The translations under genes were made by a program, and so were the position numbers. DNA of 64,000 nt from JAAYEL01 sp964345835 (GTDB lineage Bacteria; Bacillota; Clostridia; Tissierellales; Peptoniphilaceae): the NCBI GenBank assembly GCA_964345835.1, contig CAYFSL010000006.1:1-64000 (forward strand). The letters are read 5' to 3'. The number at the start of each line of letters is the position of its first letter. Positions within the stretch are counted from its first letter, which is position 1. Below the pieces are notes generated by a model. It had not been told where the DNA came from and made no database searches. It saw only the letters and a program-made list of their open reading frames with translations. Below are positions 8,904-18,314 of this stretch, piece after piece.

Positions 8904-10316
8904 ATGTCAGATAGAGACAGAGATGACAATTTTTTTAATTGGCTATATGATGACCAAGATAAATATAATAATTATGATGAGGATATAGATAGGAAGGGCT
9001 CAGACAATGTAGGTTATAGGGAAAGTTCATCCTATAAAGATGATAATTTCTCCTATGACCATGACGACTCGGAAGAAAGTTACTATTATAATGATAGATA
9101 TAAAACAGAAGAAAGTCCTGAAGTAATAGAAGCTAGGTTAAAGGCTTATGTTGATTCTAAGATAAAAAAGGAAAGGCCAAGGCATAGGTGGCTTAAGGCG
9201 GTAGCCCTTATCCTAGTTGGGGCTATATTAGGGTCTTTTATCGGAATGTACTATCCTTCAAAGTTAGGCCTTTTAGGGGCGCCAAAGACAGCTAGTGCGA
9301 ATGAGACCGCCAGTCAGGATAACAAGTCAACCACCGTAAGCATTTCCACCAAGGAGGAATCTAATGTAGAAAGTGCCGTTGCAAAGAAATCTACTCCATC
9401 GGTAGTTGGAATTACGGTAAATATAAAGAGAAGCGGTGGTATGTTTTTTGAAAGAGAGGTCCAAGGTCAGTCAATAGGGTCGGGTGTCATTGTAAGTTCT
9501 GATGGATATATACTTACAAATGCCCATGTAGTAGCCGAGGCTTCTGATTCTAATGGGGTTGAGGTCCTATTTCACAACAATAAAAAGTCCAAGGGTAGGG
9601 TATTATGGAAAGATTCAACCCTGGATTTAGCAATAGTGAAGGTAGAAGAAAAAGGTCTACAAGCTATAGAACTTGGGGATTCGAGTAAAGTTGTGGTTGG
9701 TGACAAGGCCATTGCCATAGGTAACCCAGTTGGTTTAAATCTTCAATCAACCCTAACATCAGGCTATATTTCAGGATTGAATAGGTCTATTAGTCTACAG
9801 GAAGGGTCTATCCTTGATGGCCTATTCCAAACAGATGCCGCCATAAATTCAGGTAACTCTGGAGGGGCTCTTTTAGATAAGGAAGGTAAATTGATAGGTA
9901 TAAACACCGCCAAGGTTCAAAGTACGGATGGGATTGGATTTGCAATACCTATAAATGTTGCAAAGCCTATAATTGATTCATTTATTAAGAATGGAAGCTT
10001 TACCTCCGTTCAGCTAGGGATTAGGGGGATAGACCTAGATATATATAAACAATATAGACAGGTTAAACCTGAATATGAAGACTACCAGGGAGTAATGGTC
10101 GTAGAGTTGCAAGATAGGGGGAATGCACAAAAAGCAGGACTCGAAGAGGGGGACATAATCATATCTATAAACGGAAATAAAGTTGAATCTATGAATAGCT
10201 TAAAGCAAAATCTTTTATCTTTGGGGGAAGGAGATAGCACAAGACTCATAGTCCTAAGAGATGGTAAAGAAAAGACAATAGAACTTACATTTTCCAGCCC
10301 TGGTCCAAATATTTAA
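8904..10316 (+). CDS. HtrA/DegP-type membrane serine protease
   Basis: 470 residues. A long Asp/Tyr/Ser-rich cytoplasmic segment (1-95) precedes a single membrane helix (about 97-119). The trypsin-like protease domain follows, with the catalytic triad visible as His208 (TNAHVV), Asp241 (STLDLAIV) and Ser319 (SGNSGGAL). A PDZ domain (about 370-465) completes the protein. It should act outside the membrane on misfolded exported proteins. The start has GGGGG eight bases before ATG. The acidic N-terminal region is longer than in many HtrA proteins. A gene of unknown function follows 21 bases later and is probably cotranscribed. Confidence 0.93.
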   Translation: MSDRDRDDNFFNWLYDDQDKYNNYDEDIDRKGSDNVGYRESSSYKDDNFSYDHDDSEESYYYNDRYKTEESPEVIEARLKAYVDSKIKKERPRHRWLKAVALILVGAILGSFIGMYYPSKLGLLGAPKTASANETASQDNKSTTVSISTKEESNVESAVAKKSTPSVVGITVNIKRSGGMFFEREVQGQSIGSGVIVSSDGYILTNAHVVAEASDSNGVEVLFHNNKKSKGRVLWKDSTLDLAIVKVEEKGLQAIELGDSSKVVVGDKAIAIGNPVGLNLQSTLTSGYISGLNRSISLQEGSILDGLFQTDAAINSGNSGGALLDKEGKLIGINTAKVQSTDGIGFAIPINVAKPIIDSFIKNGSFTSVQLGIRGIDLDIYKQYRQVKPEYEDYQGVMVVELQDRGNAQKAGLEEGDIIISINGNKVESMNSLKQNLLSLGEGDSTRLIVLRDGKEKTIELTFSSPGPNI

Positions 10317-10337
10317 TTTACTGGGGAGGATGGACAG

Positions 10338-11015
10338 GTGTTTTCGATAAGACAGGAATATATATACGAGGAAGAGGTCAAGTATTTTGATTTAGAGAGG
10401 GAAAATATTGAAGAATTCAAGGAAGCCTACAATACTCTAGCCCCACAAGCCATTGACCTTGGTCCCTCCTACCTGGAAGAGGGAAAGCTTTCAGCTAGGA
10501 TATTCATAGATATTCATTATTCCTCTCGGGAAGATTACATTAAGAAGAGAGGATTAGTAAAGGCTCTAGCTCCAGTTGTTGAGATAGTCATGGATAGGTC
10601 CATCAGCGATTTTGATGAGGCCTATCTGATTAATTATAGAAAAGAAGGTTTTATCTTCGAAGAAGGGAAAGATCTATTTAGAATTTCTTTAGGGGACTCA
10701 AATGTAAGAGACTTTTCACTCGCAATCATAAGTCTTTATTATGCATTTATTTATAACAAGGCTTTAGTGGATAAATACTTGGAAAAATTTGCCATGATAA
10801 ATGATAGAATAATAGATGGCGGCTTTAATTCAGCTTCATTTAATGGACTTCAGGGCTATTATTTTTCCTCATATTTTATCAAGTGGATATTGGATCTAAT
10901 AGAGGATGCCCTTGAAGCGGGACTTATAGAAAAGCCTGAAATCAAGCCTTTATACGATTTAATAAATAACTTAGACAACCCTAAGGATAGGATATTAGCG
11001 ACTAGAAAATATTAA
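10338..11015 (+). CDS. Hypothetical protein
   Basis: 225 residues that I do not recognise. It starts with GTG at 10338, placed eight bases after GGGGAGG; the nearby ATG at 10330 leads to an immediate stop. The sequence is rich in Glu, Asp, Tyr and Ile, has no signal peptide or clear membrane helix, and appears mostly helical in the second half. It lies 21 bases after the htrA-like gene, so the two probably share a transcript. That context hints at envelope stress or a protease partner, but nothing in the protein itself shows this. Confidence 0.7.
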   Translation: MFSIRQEYIYEEEVKYFDLERENIEEFKEAYNTLAPQAIDLGPSYLEEGKLSARIFIDIHYSSREDYIKKRGLVKALAPVVEIVMDRSISDFDEAYLINYRKEGFIFEEGKDLFRISLGDSNVRDFSLAIISLYYAFIYNKALVDKYLEKFAMINDRIIDGGFNSASFNGLQGYYFSSYFIKWILDLIEDALEAGLIEKPEIKPLYDLINNLDNPKDRILATRKY

Positions 11016-11103
11016 TAATAAACTTTCAGCAATATTTGCATGTAAAATACTTTTCCAACATAAAATCCACAGAAAATTCGATTTAAAAGCCCATAAAGCT
11101 GGC

Positions 11104-11189
11104 TTATCCACAAGTTATACACAAAATTGTGGATAACTTTATCTTGATAAGTCGATTTATAATTATAAACTTTATTAAATTGTGGATAA
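11104..11189. promoter_or_regulatory. Cluster of DnaA-box-like sites
   Basis: Two exact 9-mers TTATCCACA equivalents and relatives are packed together: TTATCCACA (11104-11112), TTATACACA (11115-11123), TGTGGATAA (11128-11136) and TGTGGATAA (11181-11189). These match the bacterial DnaA-box consensus TTATNCACA on both strands. They lie in the 264-base AT-rich gap before hpf. No dnaA or dnaN gene is in the window, so this is more likely a DnaA-binding regulatory or titration site than the chromosome origin. Confidence 0.65.
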
Positions 11190-11213
11190 GTGTTTTTTAC
11201 GAGTTAATTTTTC

Positions 11214-11239
11214 TTTAACTTTGTTAATTCAAAGTTAAA
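11214..11239. promoter_or_regulatory. Perfect palindrome upstream of hpf (possible operator)
   Basis: The arms TTTAACTTTG and CAAAGTTAAA (10 bp each) are separated by TTAATT, ending 40 bases before the hpf ATG. No T-run follows, so it is not an ordinary terminator. A protein-binding operator or an RNA stem in the hpf leader are both possible. Confidence 0.5.
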
Positions 11240-11279
11240 ATGGGTAATAAAAAATTAACAACCAAATAAGGAGGGTACC

Positions 11280-11813
11280 ATGAATATTAATTACGTTGGA
11301 AAAAATATTACGATAAGAGAAAATTTCAAGCAAGTTGTCGACAAGAAACTACAAAGGCTTGATAAATTCTTTGATGATGATGTTGAAGCTAAGGCTACAT
11401 TTTCAACAGTAGGTAACTTCAAAACAGTTGAGGTCACAATTTGGTTGAAGTCAGGTCCTATAATCAGGACTGAAGAAACATCTGATGATATGTTAACTTC
11501 AGTGGATATGGCGGTTGAATCCTTAGACAATCAATTGAGAAAGTATAAGACTAAACTAAAAGCTAAAAGGGCTGAATCTATCAGATATGACCAAGTTATT
11601 GAAGATGAAGACACAATTGCAGAAGACGAAAAGCCTAATATTGTAAAGGTAAAGACTATTGGCTTGAAGCCGATGTTTGTAGAAGATGCTGTCCTTCAAA
11701 TGGAACTTTTAGGTCACAACTTCTTTGTATACCACGATGCAGAAACCGACTTGGTATCAGTTGTCTACAAGAGAAATGATGGCAACTTCGGTTTGATTGA
11801 GCCAAGAAGATAG
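11280..11813 (+). CDS. hpf: Ribosome hibernation-promoting factor, long form
   Basis: 177 residues. The N-terminal RaiA/HPF fold (about 1-100) begins MNINYVGKNITIRENFKQVV. After a linker, the C-terminal dimerisation domain (about 120-175) has the characteristic KTIGLKPMFVEDAVLQMELLGHNFFVY. Long-form HPF dimerises two 70S ribosomes into inactive 100S particles in stationary phase. The start has AAGGAGG seven bases before ATG. It sits just upstream of secA, as in many Firmicutes. The upstream gap holds DnaA-box-like sites and a perfect palindrome, so its control may be unusual. Confidence 0.95.
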   Translation: MNINYVGKNITIRENFKQVVDKKLQRLDKFFDDDVEAKATFSTVGNFKTVEVTIWLKSGPIIRTEETSDDMLTSVDMAVESLDNQLRKYKTKLKAKRAESIRYDQVIEDEDTIAEDEKPNIVKVKTIGLKPMFVEDAVLQMELLGHNFFVYHDAETDLVSVVYKRNDGNFGLIEPRR

Positions 11814-11895
11814 GCTTTTATCTTATATATTATTAGATATTTATTAAAATACAATTTAATATAAATACCAGTTATTTTAAGATAAATAATTATAG

Positions 11896-12015
11896 AGGTC
11901 TTGTTAGGATAATGGATAAGACCTAGGTTAATTCATTTAGGACTAGATGAGAATTACCCACTTGATATGAAGCTAAAAGCTAGTTTATAGGGGGATTGAG
12001 ATCTAGTCCTTTTTA
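11896..12015 (+). terminator. Two-hairpin structured stretch ending in a terminator between hpf and secA
   Basis: The 303 bases between hpf and secA contain hairpin 1, AGGTCTT/AAGACCT (11896-11924), and hairpin 2, AGGACTAGAT/ATCTAGTCCT (11939-12010), which encloses a 52-base loop and is followed directly by TTTTT. It reads as the hpf terminator, but the long loop and the extra upstream hairpin are more than a simple terminator needs. I recognise no riboswitch class. Confidence 0.6.
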
Positions 12016-12116
12016 TATGGCTCTTTGCCAAATAGTGTTGGTGAAGGCTAGTAATATTGTATGATTGGCCTAAAAATGATAATATATAGGTTAGGTAAAA
12101 AATATAAGGAGATAAC

Positions 12117-14846
12117 ATGGGATTTTTTAGTAAGATATTTAAATCATTCAGTCAAAAAGAAATAGATAAAATAATGCCACAAGTTGACGCCGTATTAGCT
12201 TTAGAAGATGAATACTCAAAGTTGAGTGACGAAGACCTAAAGGCTAAGACCGACCAATTCAAAGAAAGATTAGCAAATGGAGAAACATTAGATGATATTT
12301 TACCAGAGGCCTTTGCAACGGTAAGAGAGGCTTCCTGGAGGGTTCTTGGTATGAAGCACTACAAGGTGCAAATAATAGGTGGTGTCATCCTTCACCAAGG
12401 TTCAATAGCGGAGATGAGGACGGGAGAAGGTAAGACTTTGGTAGCTACCTTACCAGTCTACCTAAATGCCCTTAATGGAAAGGGGGTCCATGTTGTAACC
12501 GTCAATGACTACTTGGCACAGAGGGATATGGAGTGGATGGGAAAGGTGTATACCTTCCTTGGCCTATCTGTAGGTTGTATCATTTATGGACTTGACCAGG
12601 ATGAGAGAAGGGAGAACTACGCAGCTGATATTACCTATGGTACAAACAACCAATTTGGATTCGATTACCTAAGGGATAACATGGAGATATACAAGGAAGA
12701 TACTGTTCAGAGAGAACTGGCCTTTGCCATAGTTGACGAGGTCGACTCAATCCTTATAGACGAGGCCAGAACTCCCCTAATTATATCAGGTCAAGGCGAT
12801 GAATCCACTGATATGTATAAGAGGGCTGATGACTTTGTAAAGACCCTTGAGGGAAGGATTCTGGACCCGAGTGAGTCAGAAAAAAATAAATTAGATATGC
12901 TCCTTGAAGAGGAAGTTGAAGAGACGGTTGACTTTCTTGTAGACGAAAAGAGAAAAACTGCTAACTTGACAGAAATAGGTACGGGAAAGGCAGAAAAATA
13001 TTTCGGAGTTGAGAATATTTCCGATGCCTCTAACATGGAATTGATGCACCATATCAACCAGGCATTAAAGGCGAGAAATACCATGCATAGGGATATCGAC
13101 TATGTTGTAAAGGATAATGAAATCCTGATAGTTGACGAATTTACTGGTCGTATCATGGAGGGAAGAAGGTACTCTGATGGCCTTCATCAAGCCTTAGAAG
13201 CCAAGGAAGGCGTTGAAGTTAAGAGTGAGTCTAAGACCCTTGCTACAATTACCTTCCAAAACTACTTCAGAATGTATGGAAAGCTATCTGGTATGACTGG
13301 TACAGCAATGACCGAAAAAGACGAGTTTGCTGAAATCTATAATATGGATGTTATAGAGATACCTACTAATAAGCCAATCATGAGAAAGGATGAAAATGAT
13401 AGGGTTTATGCCCATGAAGAGGGGAAATTCAAGGCGGTAATTGAGGATATCAAGGAGGTCTATAAGACTGGCCAACCAATCCTTGTAGGTACCATTTCAA
13501 TTGAAAAATCAGAAATCTTATCATCAATGTTAAAAAGAGCTAGGATTCCACATGACGTCCTAAATGCAAAGCAACACGAAAGAGAAGCGGAAATTGTTGC
13601 CCAAGCGGGTACCCTAGGAAAAATCACTATTGCAACCAATATGGCAGGTAGAGGTACCGACATCATGCTTGGGGGTAACCCGGACTTTCTTGCCAAGCAA
13701 GAGATGAGAAAGAAGGGGTATGAAGAATACCTGATAGAAGCGGCGGATTCTTTTGCTGAAACAGATGATGAAGAGATTTTAAATGCTAGAAAAGTCTATA
13801 GAGATCTAAAGGCTAAGTATAAGAAAACTACTGATGAAAATGCCAAGAAGGTAGTAGAAGCGGGTGGTTTGTACATTATTGGTACCGAAAGACACGAATC
13901 AAGGCGTATAGACAACCAGTTAAGAGGTAGGTCTGGTAGACAAGGAGACCCTGGTAGGTCAAGGTTCTACGTGGCTCTTGATGATGATTTAATGAGGCTT
14001 TTCGGGGGACCAACCCTACAAAACTTCGCAAGCTCTGCTGGAGACGAAGCTATTGAGGCTAAGATGCTTACATCGGCTATTGAAAGGGCCCAAAAGAAGG
14101 TTGAGTCCAACAACTTTGCTATGCGTAAGAGGGTCCTAGAATACGATAATGTCATGAACAAGCAAAGGGAAGTAATTTATGGCGAAAGAAATGCCGTATT
14201 AAATGGTGATGATATGAGGGCTAATATTATGTCCATGCTTCACGCCCTTATAGATGAAGAGGTCGATAGCTTCTGTGCCGATGAGGTATCCCACAAACAT
14301 TGGGAACTTGATGGGCTTAGGTCTTACTTCGAAAGTTTATATATGCCGAGGTCTGCTTGGGCCGAGATTGATTTTGAGGTCAATAAGGAACAACTTAAGG
14401 AACAACTTAAGGATATATCTGAAAGGCTATATGAGCAAAAGGAAGAGGAAATTGGCTCAGAGGACATGAGAGAACTTGAAAGAGTTATCATGCTTAAGGT
14501 TGTCGATAGCAAGTGGATGGACCACATCGATGCTATGGACCAATTAAAGCAGGGAATAGGCGTGAGAGCCTTTGGTAACGAGGACCCTGTAAGAGCTTTT
14601 GCTAATGAAGGTTTTGACATGTTTAATGAAATGAACAGGAGTATCAGGGAAGATACTATAAAGACCATCTACCATGTATACAAGGAAACAGAAGTCGAAA
14701 GAAAGAAGGTTGCCAAGGTCGTAGAAGGACCAGTTGAGCAAGCTAGAGAGCCTTTTAGGAGAAAGACCAAGAAGGTAGGTCGTAATGACCCATGCCCATG
14801 TGGGTCAGGAAAAAAATATAAGCATTGTCATGGCAAACTTGACTAG
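12117..14846 (+). CDS. secA: Preprotein translocase ATPase SecA
   Basis: 909 residues, close to the usual length. Visible features are Walker A TGEGKT (about 102-108), the DEAD-type VDEVDSILIDEARTPLI segment (about 205-220), GRIMEGRRYSDGLHQALEAKEG in the preprotein-crosslinking region, the second ATPase half with IATNMAGRGTDI and GRSGRQGDPG, and a C-terminal SEC-C zinc finger CPCGSGKKYKHCHG. SecA drives export through SecYEG at the membrane. The start has AAGGAG seven bases before ATG. It is followed by its own terminator (14923-14957) before prfB. Confidence 0.98.
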   Translation: MGFFSKIFKSFSQKEIDKIMPQVDAVLALEDEYSKLSDEDLKAKTDQFKERLANGETLDDILPEAFATVREASWRVLGMKHYKVQIIGGVILHQGSIAEMRTGEGKTLVATLPVYLNALNGKGVHVVTVNDYLAQRDMEWMGKVYTFLGLSVGCIIYGLDQDERRENYAADITYGTNNQFGFDYLRDNMEIYKEDTVQRELAFAIVDEVDSILIDEARTPLIISGQGDESTDMYKRADDFVKTLEGRILDPSESEKNKLDMLLEEEVEETVDFLVDEKRKTANLTEIGTGKAEKYFGVENISDASNMELMHHINQALKARNTMHRDIDYVVKDNEILIVDEFTGRIMEGRRYSDGLHQALEAKEGVEVKSESKTLATITFQNYFRMYGKLSGMTGTAMTEKDEFAEIYNMDVIEIPTNKPIMRKDENDRVYAHEEGKFKAVIEDIKEVYKTGQPILVGTISIEKSEILSSMLKRARIPHDVLNAKQHEREAEIVAQAGTLGKITIATNMAGRGTDIMLGGNPDFLAKQEMRKKGYEEYLIEAADSFAETDDEEILNARKVYRDLKAKYKKTTDENAKKVVEAGGLYIIGTERHESRRIDNQLRGRSGRQGDPGRSRFYVALDDDLMRLFGGPTLQNFASSAGDEAIEAKMLTSAIERAQKKVESNNFAMRKRVLEYDNVMNKQREVIYGERNAVLNGDDMRANIMSMLHALIDEEVDSFCADEVSHKHWELDGLRSYFESLYMPRSAWAEIDFEVNKEQLKEQLKDISERLYEQKEEEIGSEDMRELERVIMLKVVDSKWMDHIDAMDQLKQGIGVRAFGNEDPVRAFANEGFDMFNEMNRSIREDTIKTIYHVYKETEVERKKVAKVVEGPVEQAREPFRRKTKKVGRNDPCPCGSGKKYKHCHGKLD

Positions 14847-14922
14847 GCTCAGCTTTTGATATCTCATGGACTTGAGGTTGAAGAAGATAGTTTTAAGGTT
14901 ATTTAATTAAAATATTTTAGAT

Positions 14923-14957
14923 AAACTCCTGGAGATAGAATTTCTCTGGGAGTTTTG
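14923..14957 (+). terminator. Rho-independent terminator after secA
   Basis: AACTCC / GGGAGTT with an inner GGAGA / TCTC stem, then TTTTGC. It lies about 80 bases after the secA stop and ahead of the prfB promoter region. Confidence 0.75.
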
Positions 14958-15086
14958 CAATATTGTAGGAAATAGCTAAAGATGGTAAAATATTTCTTAG
15001 TATTATTAAAAATGAAATAAAAGAAATGTTATAGTAGAAAAATTATAGGAAATTAAGGCAAGAGAAGAAAGTTTGGAGAGAAATTT

Positions 15087-16194
15087 ATGGAAATATTTGA
15101 AGTGAAAAATTACTTAGAAAGTTTAGCTGTCACCCTTAAAGAATTAGGAGAGTCTCTTTGACTTAGATGCTAAAAAGATTGAAGTAAAAAAATTAGAAGA
15201 GGAAACCCTGAAAAAAGATTTTTGGGATGATAGTGACAAGGCTACAAGTATAATCCAGGAATTAAATTCTAAAAAAGAGGTCCTAGACCTTCACGAAACT
15301 TTAGTTAACCAGAGGAGTGATTTAGAGGATCTAGTAGACCTCCTATCCCTTGAGGAGTATTTGGAGTCGGAGGGAGAAATAGAAAAAGACCTCCTTGCCA
15401 TAAAAGCTAAGGTGGAAAAACTAAAGATTGAAACCCTTCTTTCTGGCCCCTATGATAAAAATGATGCCATATTTTCAATTCATGCGGGATCAGGTGGCCG
15501 AGAGGCTACAGACTGGGCACAGATGCTGATGAAGATGTATACCAGGTGGTTTGATTCAAAAAAATTTAAGTATACCATAAGCGACTACAATAGTGAGGAA
15601 GGCGGCGGTATAAAGTCTGTAACCTTCATGGTAAAGGGCCCCAATTGTTACGGGTATTTGAAGAGTGAGAAGGGGGTCCACAGGTTGGTTAGGATTTCCC
15701 CCTTTGATGCTAATAAGAGGAGGCATACCAGCTTTGCCAGCATTGATGTCTACCCCCAACTAGATGATGATATGACCGTGGATATTGATGAAAAAGACTT
15801 AAGGATAGACACTTATAGGTCATCGGGGGCAGGTGGTCAGCACGTGAACACTACGGACTCAGCCATAAGAATTACCCACCTCCCAACAGGGGTCACAGTA
15901 AGTTGTCAGACTGAAAGGTCGCAGATTCAAAATAGGGCTACAGCAATGAAGATGCTGGTAGCTAAATTAGTACAGATAAAAGAAGAAGAGCATAGGGAAA
16001 AAATAGAAGATATTCAAGGGTCCTACTCACAGATCAGCTGGGGAAGCCAGATAAGGTCTTATGTATTTCAACCATATACCATGGTTAAGGACCACAGGAC
16101 AGGCTATGAGATCGGTAATGTTGAGAGGGTTATGGATGGAGACCTAGATGATTTCGTCAATGCCTACTTGAATATGAAGGGACAAGATAAATAA
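15087..16194 (+). CDS. prfB: Peptide chain release factor 2, with programmed +1 frameshift
   Basis: The gene starts at ATG 15087 (GGAGAG upstream). After 24 codons it meets CTT TGA C (15156-15162). An internal Shine-Dalgarno-like AGGAG sits at 15146-15150, the classic RF2 autoregulatory slip site. Skipping one T at the TGA joins the frame running to 16194, giving a protein of about 368 residues. The downstream frame shows the stop-codon recognition motif SPF (about 204-206) and the catalytic GGQ (about 249-251), both RF2-type. RF2 ends translation at UGA and UAA, so low RF2 favours frameshifting and its own synthesis. The stop overlaps the tex start (TAATG). A plain start in the second frame would lose the N-terminal domain. 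Confidence 0.96.
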
Positions 16195-18314
16195 TGAATA
16201 TTGAAAATAGAATTGCGAAGATATTAGATGTAGGGGTTAGTCAGGTTGAAAAAACAATCGCCCTTTTAGATGAAGGCAACACCGTACCCTTTATTGCAAG
16301 ATATAGGAAGGAAGTTACTGGCAACCTTACAGATGAACAGATTAGAGTCTTGGAAGAAAGACTGTCCTATTTTAGGAATTTAGACAAGAGAAAAGAAGAA
16401 GTAGTTTCATCCATAGAGGGACAAGGGAAGCTGACAGATGAAATTATGCTAGCCTTATCCAAGGCTGAGAGTCTAAAGGAAGTTGAGGACATCTATCTTC
16501 CATATAGACCTAAGAAGAGGACCAGGGCTACCATAGCCAAAGAAAAGGGATTAGAGCCTCTTGCTGACTATATCTTAACATTTGACAAGGAAGAAGATGA
16601 CATTGAACAAGAGGCAGAAAAATACCTTAATGACGAGCTATCAACCGTAAAAGAGGCGGTTGCTGGAGCCAAGGATATAATAGCTGAAATGGTAAGCGAA
16701 AGTGCAGACTTTAGGAATGTCTTAAGAAGGGATGCTAAAAGGGTAGGTCTTATCCAAACATCTAAAGGCAAGGTCGATGAAGATAAGGAAGAAGAAGCTC
16801 AAATTTATGAAAACTACTTTGACTACGAAGAGAGTATAAATACAATCCCCTCCCATAGGATACTTGCTATAAATAGAGGGGAGAAGGAGGGCTTCATCAA
16901 GGTAAAGCTAGCCTTATACCATGAAGACAATATATATGAAATAGCCATGAGGCTACAAAGTAATAGGAGGGCCAAAAACTTCCCATATATCCTTGATGCT
17001 GTTGAAGATGGCTATAAAAGGTTATTATTTCCTTCTATAGAAACAGAGATAAGAAATGAGCTTACTGAAAGGGCGGATAAACAGGCCATAGAGGTATTTT
17101 CCACAAATATCAAACCTTATATCATGCAAGCGCCAATAAAAGAGACTGTAGTCATGGGACTTGACCCAGGTTATAGGACGGGCTGTAAACTGGTAGTAGT
17201 ATCTGAGACTGGAGAGCTTCTTTATCATACTGTCATCTTCCCAGCCAAGCCTAAAGAGGATGTAGAGGGGTCAATCAAGGTAATGCTTAAACTAATCGAC
17301 CAATATAAGATTGGGCTTATAGCTATTGGAAATGGAACTGCCTCTAGAGAAACTGAAAAAGTTGTTTCTCAGATGCTTTCACAGATAAAGGATAGGGAAA
17401 TCTTTTATTCCATAGTAAATGAGTCGGGAGCTTCCATATATTCCGCTTCTAAGGTAGGTATAGAAGAATTTCCAGACCAAGACGTTACTGTCCGTGGGGC
17501 GGTATCCATAGCTAGGAGAATCCAGGACCCGATGGCAGAGCTTGTTAAGATCGAGCCTAAGCATATAGGAGTTGGTCAATACCAACACGATGTCAACCAG
17601 AAGCTATTAAGCGAGACCTTGGATAGGGTAGTTGAAGACTGCGTAAACACCGTAGGTGTCAACCTAAATACGGCAAGTCCATCTCTACTAGCCTATGTAT
17701 CGGGGATAAATAAGAGCGTTGCTAAAAATATAGTTGACTACAGGGAGGAAAATGGGGCCTTTACATCTAGGAGCCAGTTAAAAAAGGTTAAGGGGCTTGG
17801 GCCAAAGGCCTTTGTCCAATCTGCAGGCTTTTTAAGAATTCCAAATGCTAAAAATCCTCTTGATAATACAGCGGTCCACCCAGAAAGCTATAAGATTGCC
17901 GAAAAGCTATTAGGCATAGACCTGGGAGCTATCAATCTTGAAGAAAAGGCTAAGGAACTTGAGGTTGGAAGGCCAACTTTAGAAGATATAATCGAAGAAC
18001 TTAAAAGACCGGGAAGGGACCCGAGGGAAGATATGCCGAAGCCTATTTTAAGGGCGGATGTCTTGACTATTGATGACCTAGAAATTGGGATGGAACTTAA
18101 GGGAACCGTGAGAAATGTCGTTGACTTCGGCCTATTCGTGGATATAGGGATAAAAAATGACGGTCTTGTTCACATCTCTGAAATCTCGGACCAATTCATA
18201 AAGCACCCTAGCCAGGCTGCCAAGGTGTCAGACGTGGTAAGGGTTAGAATAATAAATATTGACAAGAAAAGATCTAAAGTGGGTCTATCTATGAAAGGAA
18301 TAAAACAACTATGA
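16194..18314 (+). CDS. tex: Tex-family S1 RNA-binding protein
   Basis: 706 residues. The N-terminal helical region starts with MNIENRIAKIL and contains PFIARYRKEVTG. A YqgF-like nuclease fold (about 320-430; VMGLDPGYRTGCK) follows, then helix-hairpin-helix motifs (about 490-560) and a C-terminal S1 domain (about 630-700; GMELKGTVRNVVDFGLFVDIG). Tex proteins bind nucleic acid and affect transcription and stress tolerance. The ATG overlaps the prfB stop and its own stop overlaps the proS start, so all three are translationally coupled. All expected domains are intact. Confidence 0.95.
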   Translation: MNIENRIAKILDVGVSQVEKTIALLDEGNTVPFIARYRKEVTGNLTDEQIRVLEERLSYFRNLDKRKEEVVSSIEGQGKLTDEIMLALSKAESLKEVEDIYLPYRPKKRTRATIAKEKGLEPLADYILTFDKEEDDIEQEAEKYLNDELSTVKEAVAGAKDIIAEMVSESADFRNVLRRDAKRVGLIQTSKGKVDEDKEEEAQIYENYFDYEESINTIPSHRILAINRGEKEGFIKVKLALYHEDNIYEIAMRLQSNRRAKNFPYILDAVEDGYKRLLFPSIETEIRNELTERADKQAIEVFSTNIKPYIMQAPIKETVVMGLDPGYRTGCKLVVVSETGELLYHTVIFPAKPKEDVEGSIKVMLKLIDQYKIGLIAIGNGTASRETEKVVSQMLSQIKDREIFYSIVNESGASIYSASKVGIEEFPDQDVTVRGAVSIARRIQDPMAELVKIEPKHIGVGQYQHDVNQKLLSETLDRVVEDCVNTVGVNLNTASPSLLAYVSGINKSVAKNIVDYREENGAFTSRSQLKKVKGLGPKAFVQSAGFLRIPNAKNPLDNTAVHPESYKIAEKLLGIDLGAINLEEKAKELEVGRPTLEDIIEELKRPGRDPREDMPKPILRADVLTIDDLEIGMELKGTVRNVVDFGLFVDIGIKNDGLVHISEISDQFIKHPSQAAKVSDVVRVRIINIDKKRSKVGLSMKGIKQL

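Noticed and set aside
11104..11189. Chromosome origin (oriC)
   Set aside because: DnaA boxes are present but dnaA, dnaN, rpmH and other origin genes are not in the window; kept only as a DnaA-box cluster.
15159..15161. Nonsense mutation in prfB
   Set aside because: The TGA is the conserved programmed frameshift stop of RF2.
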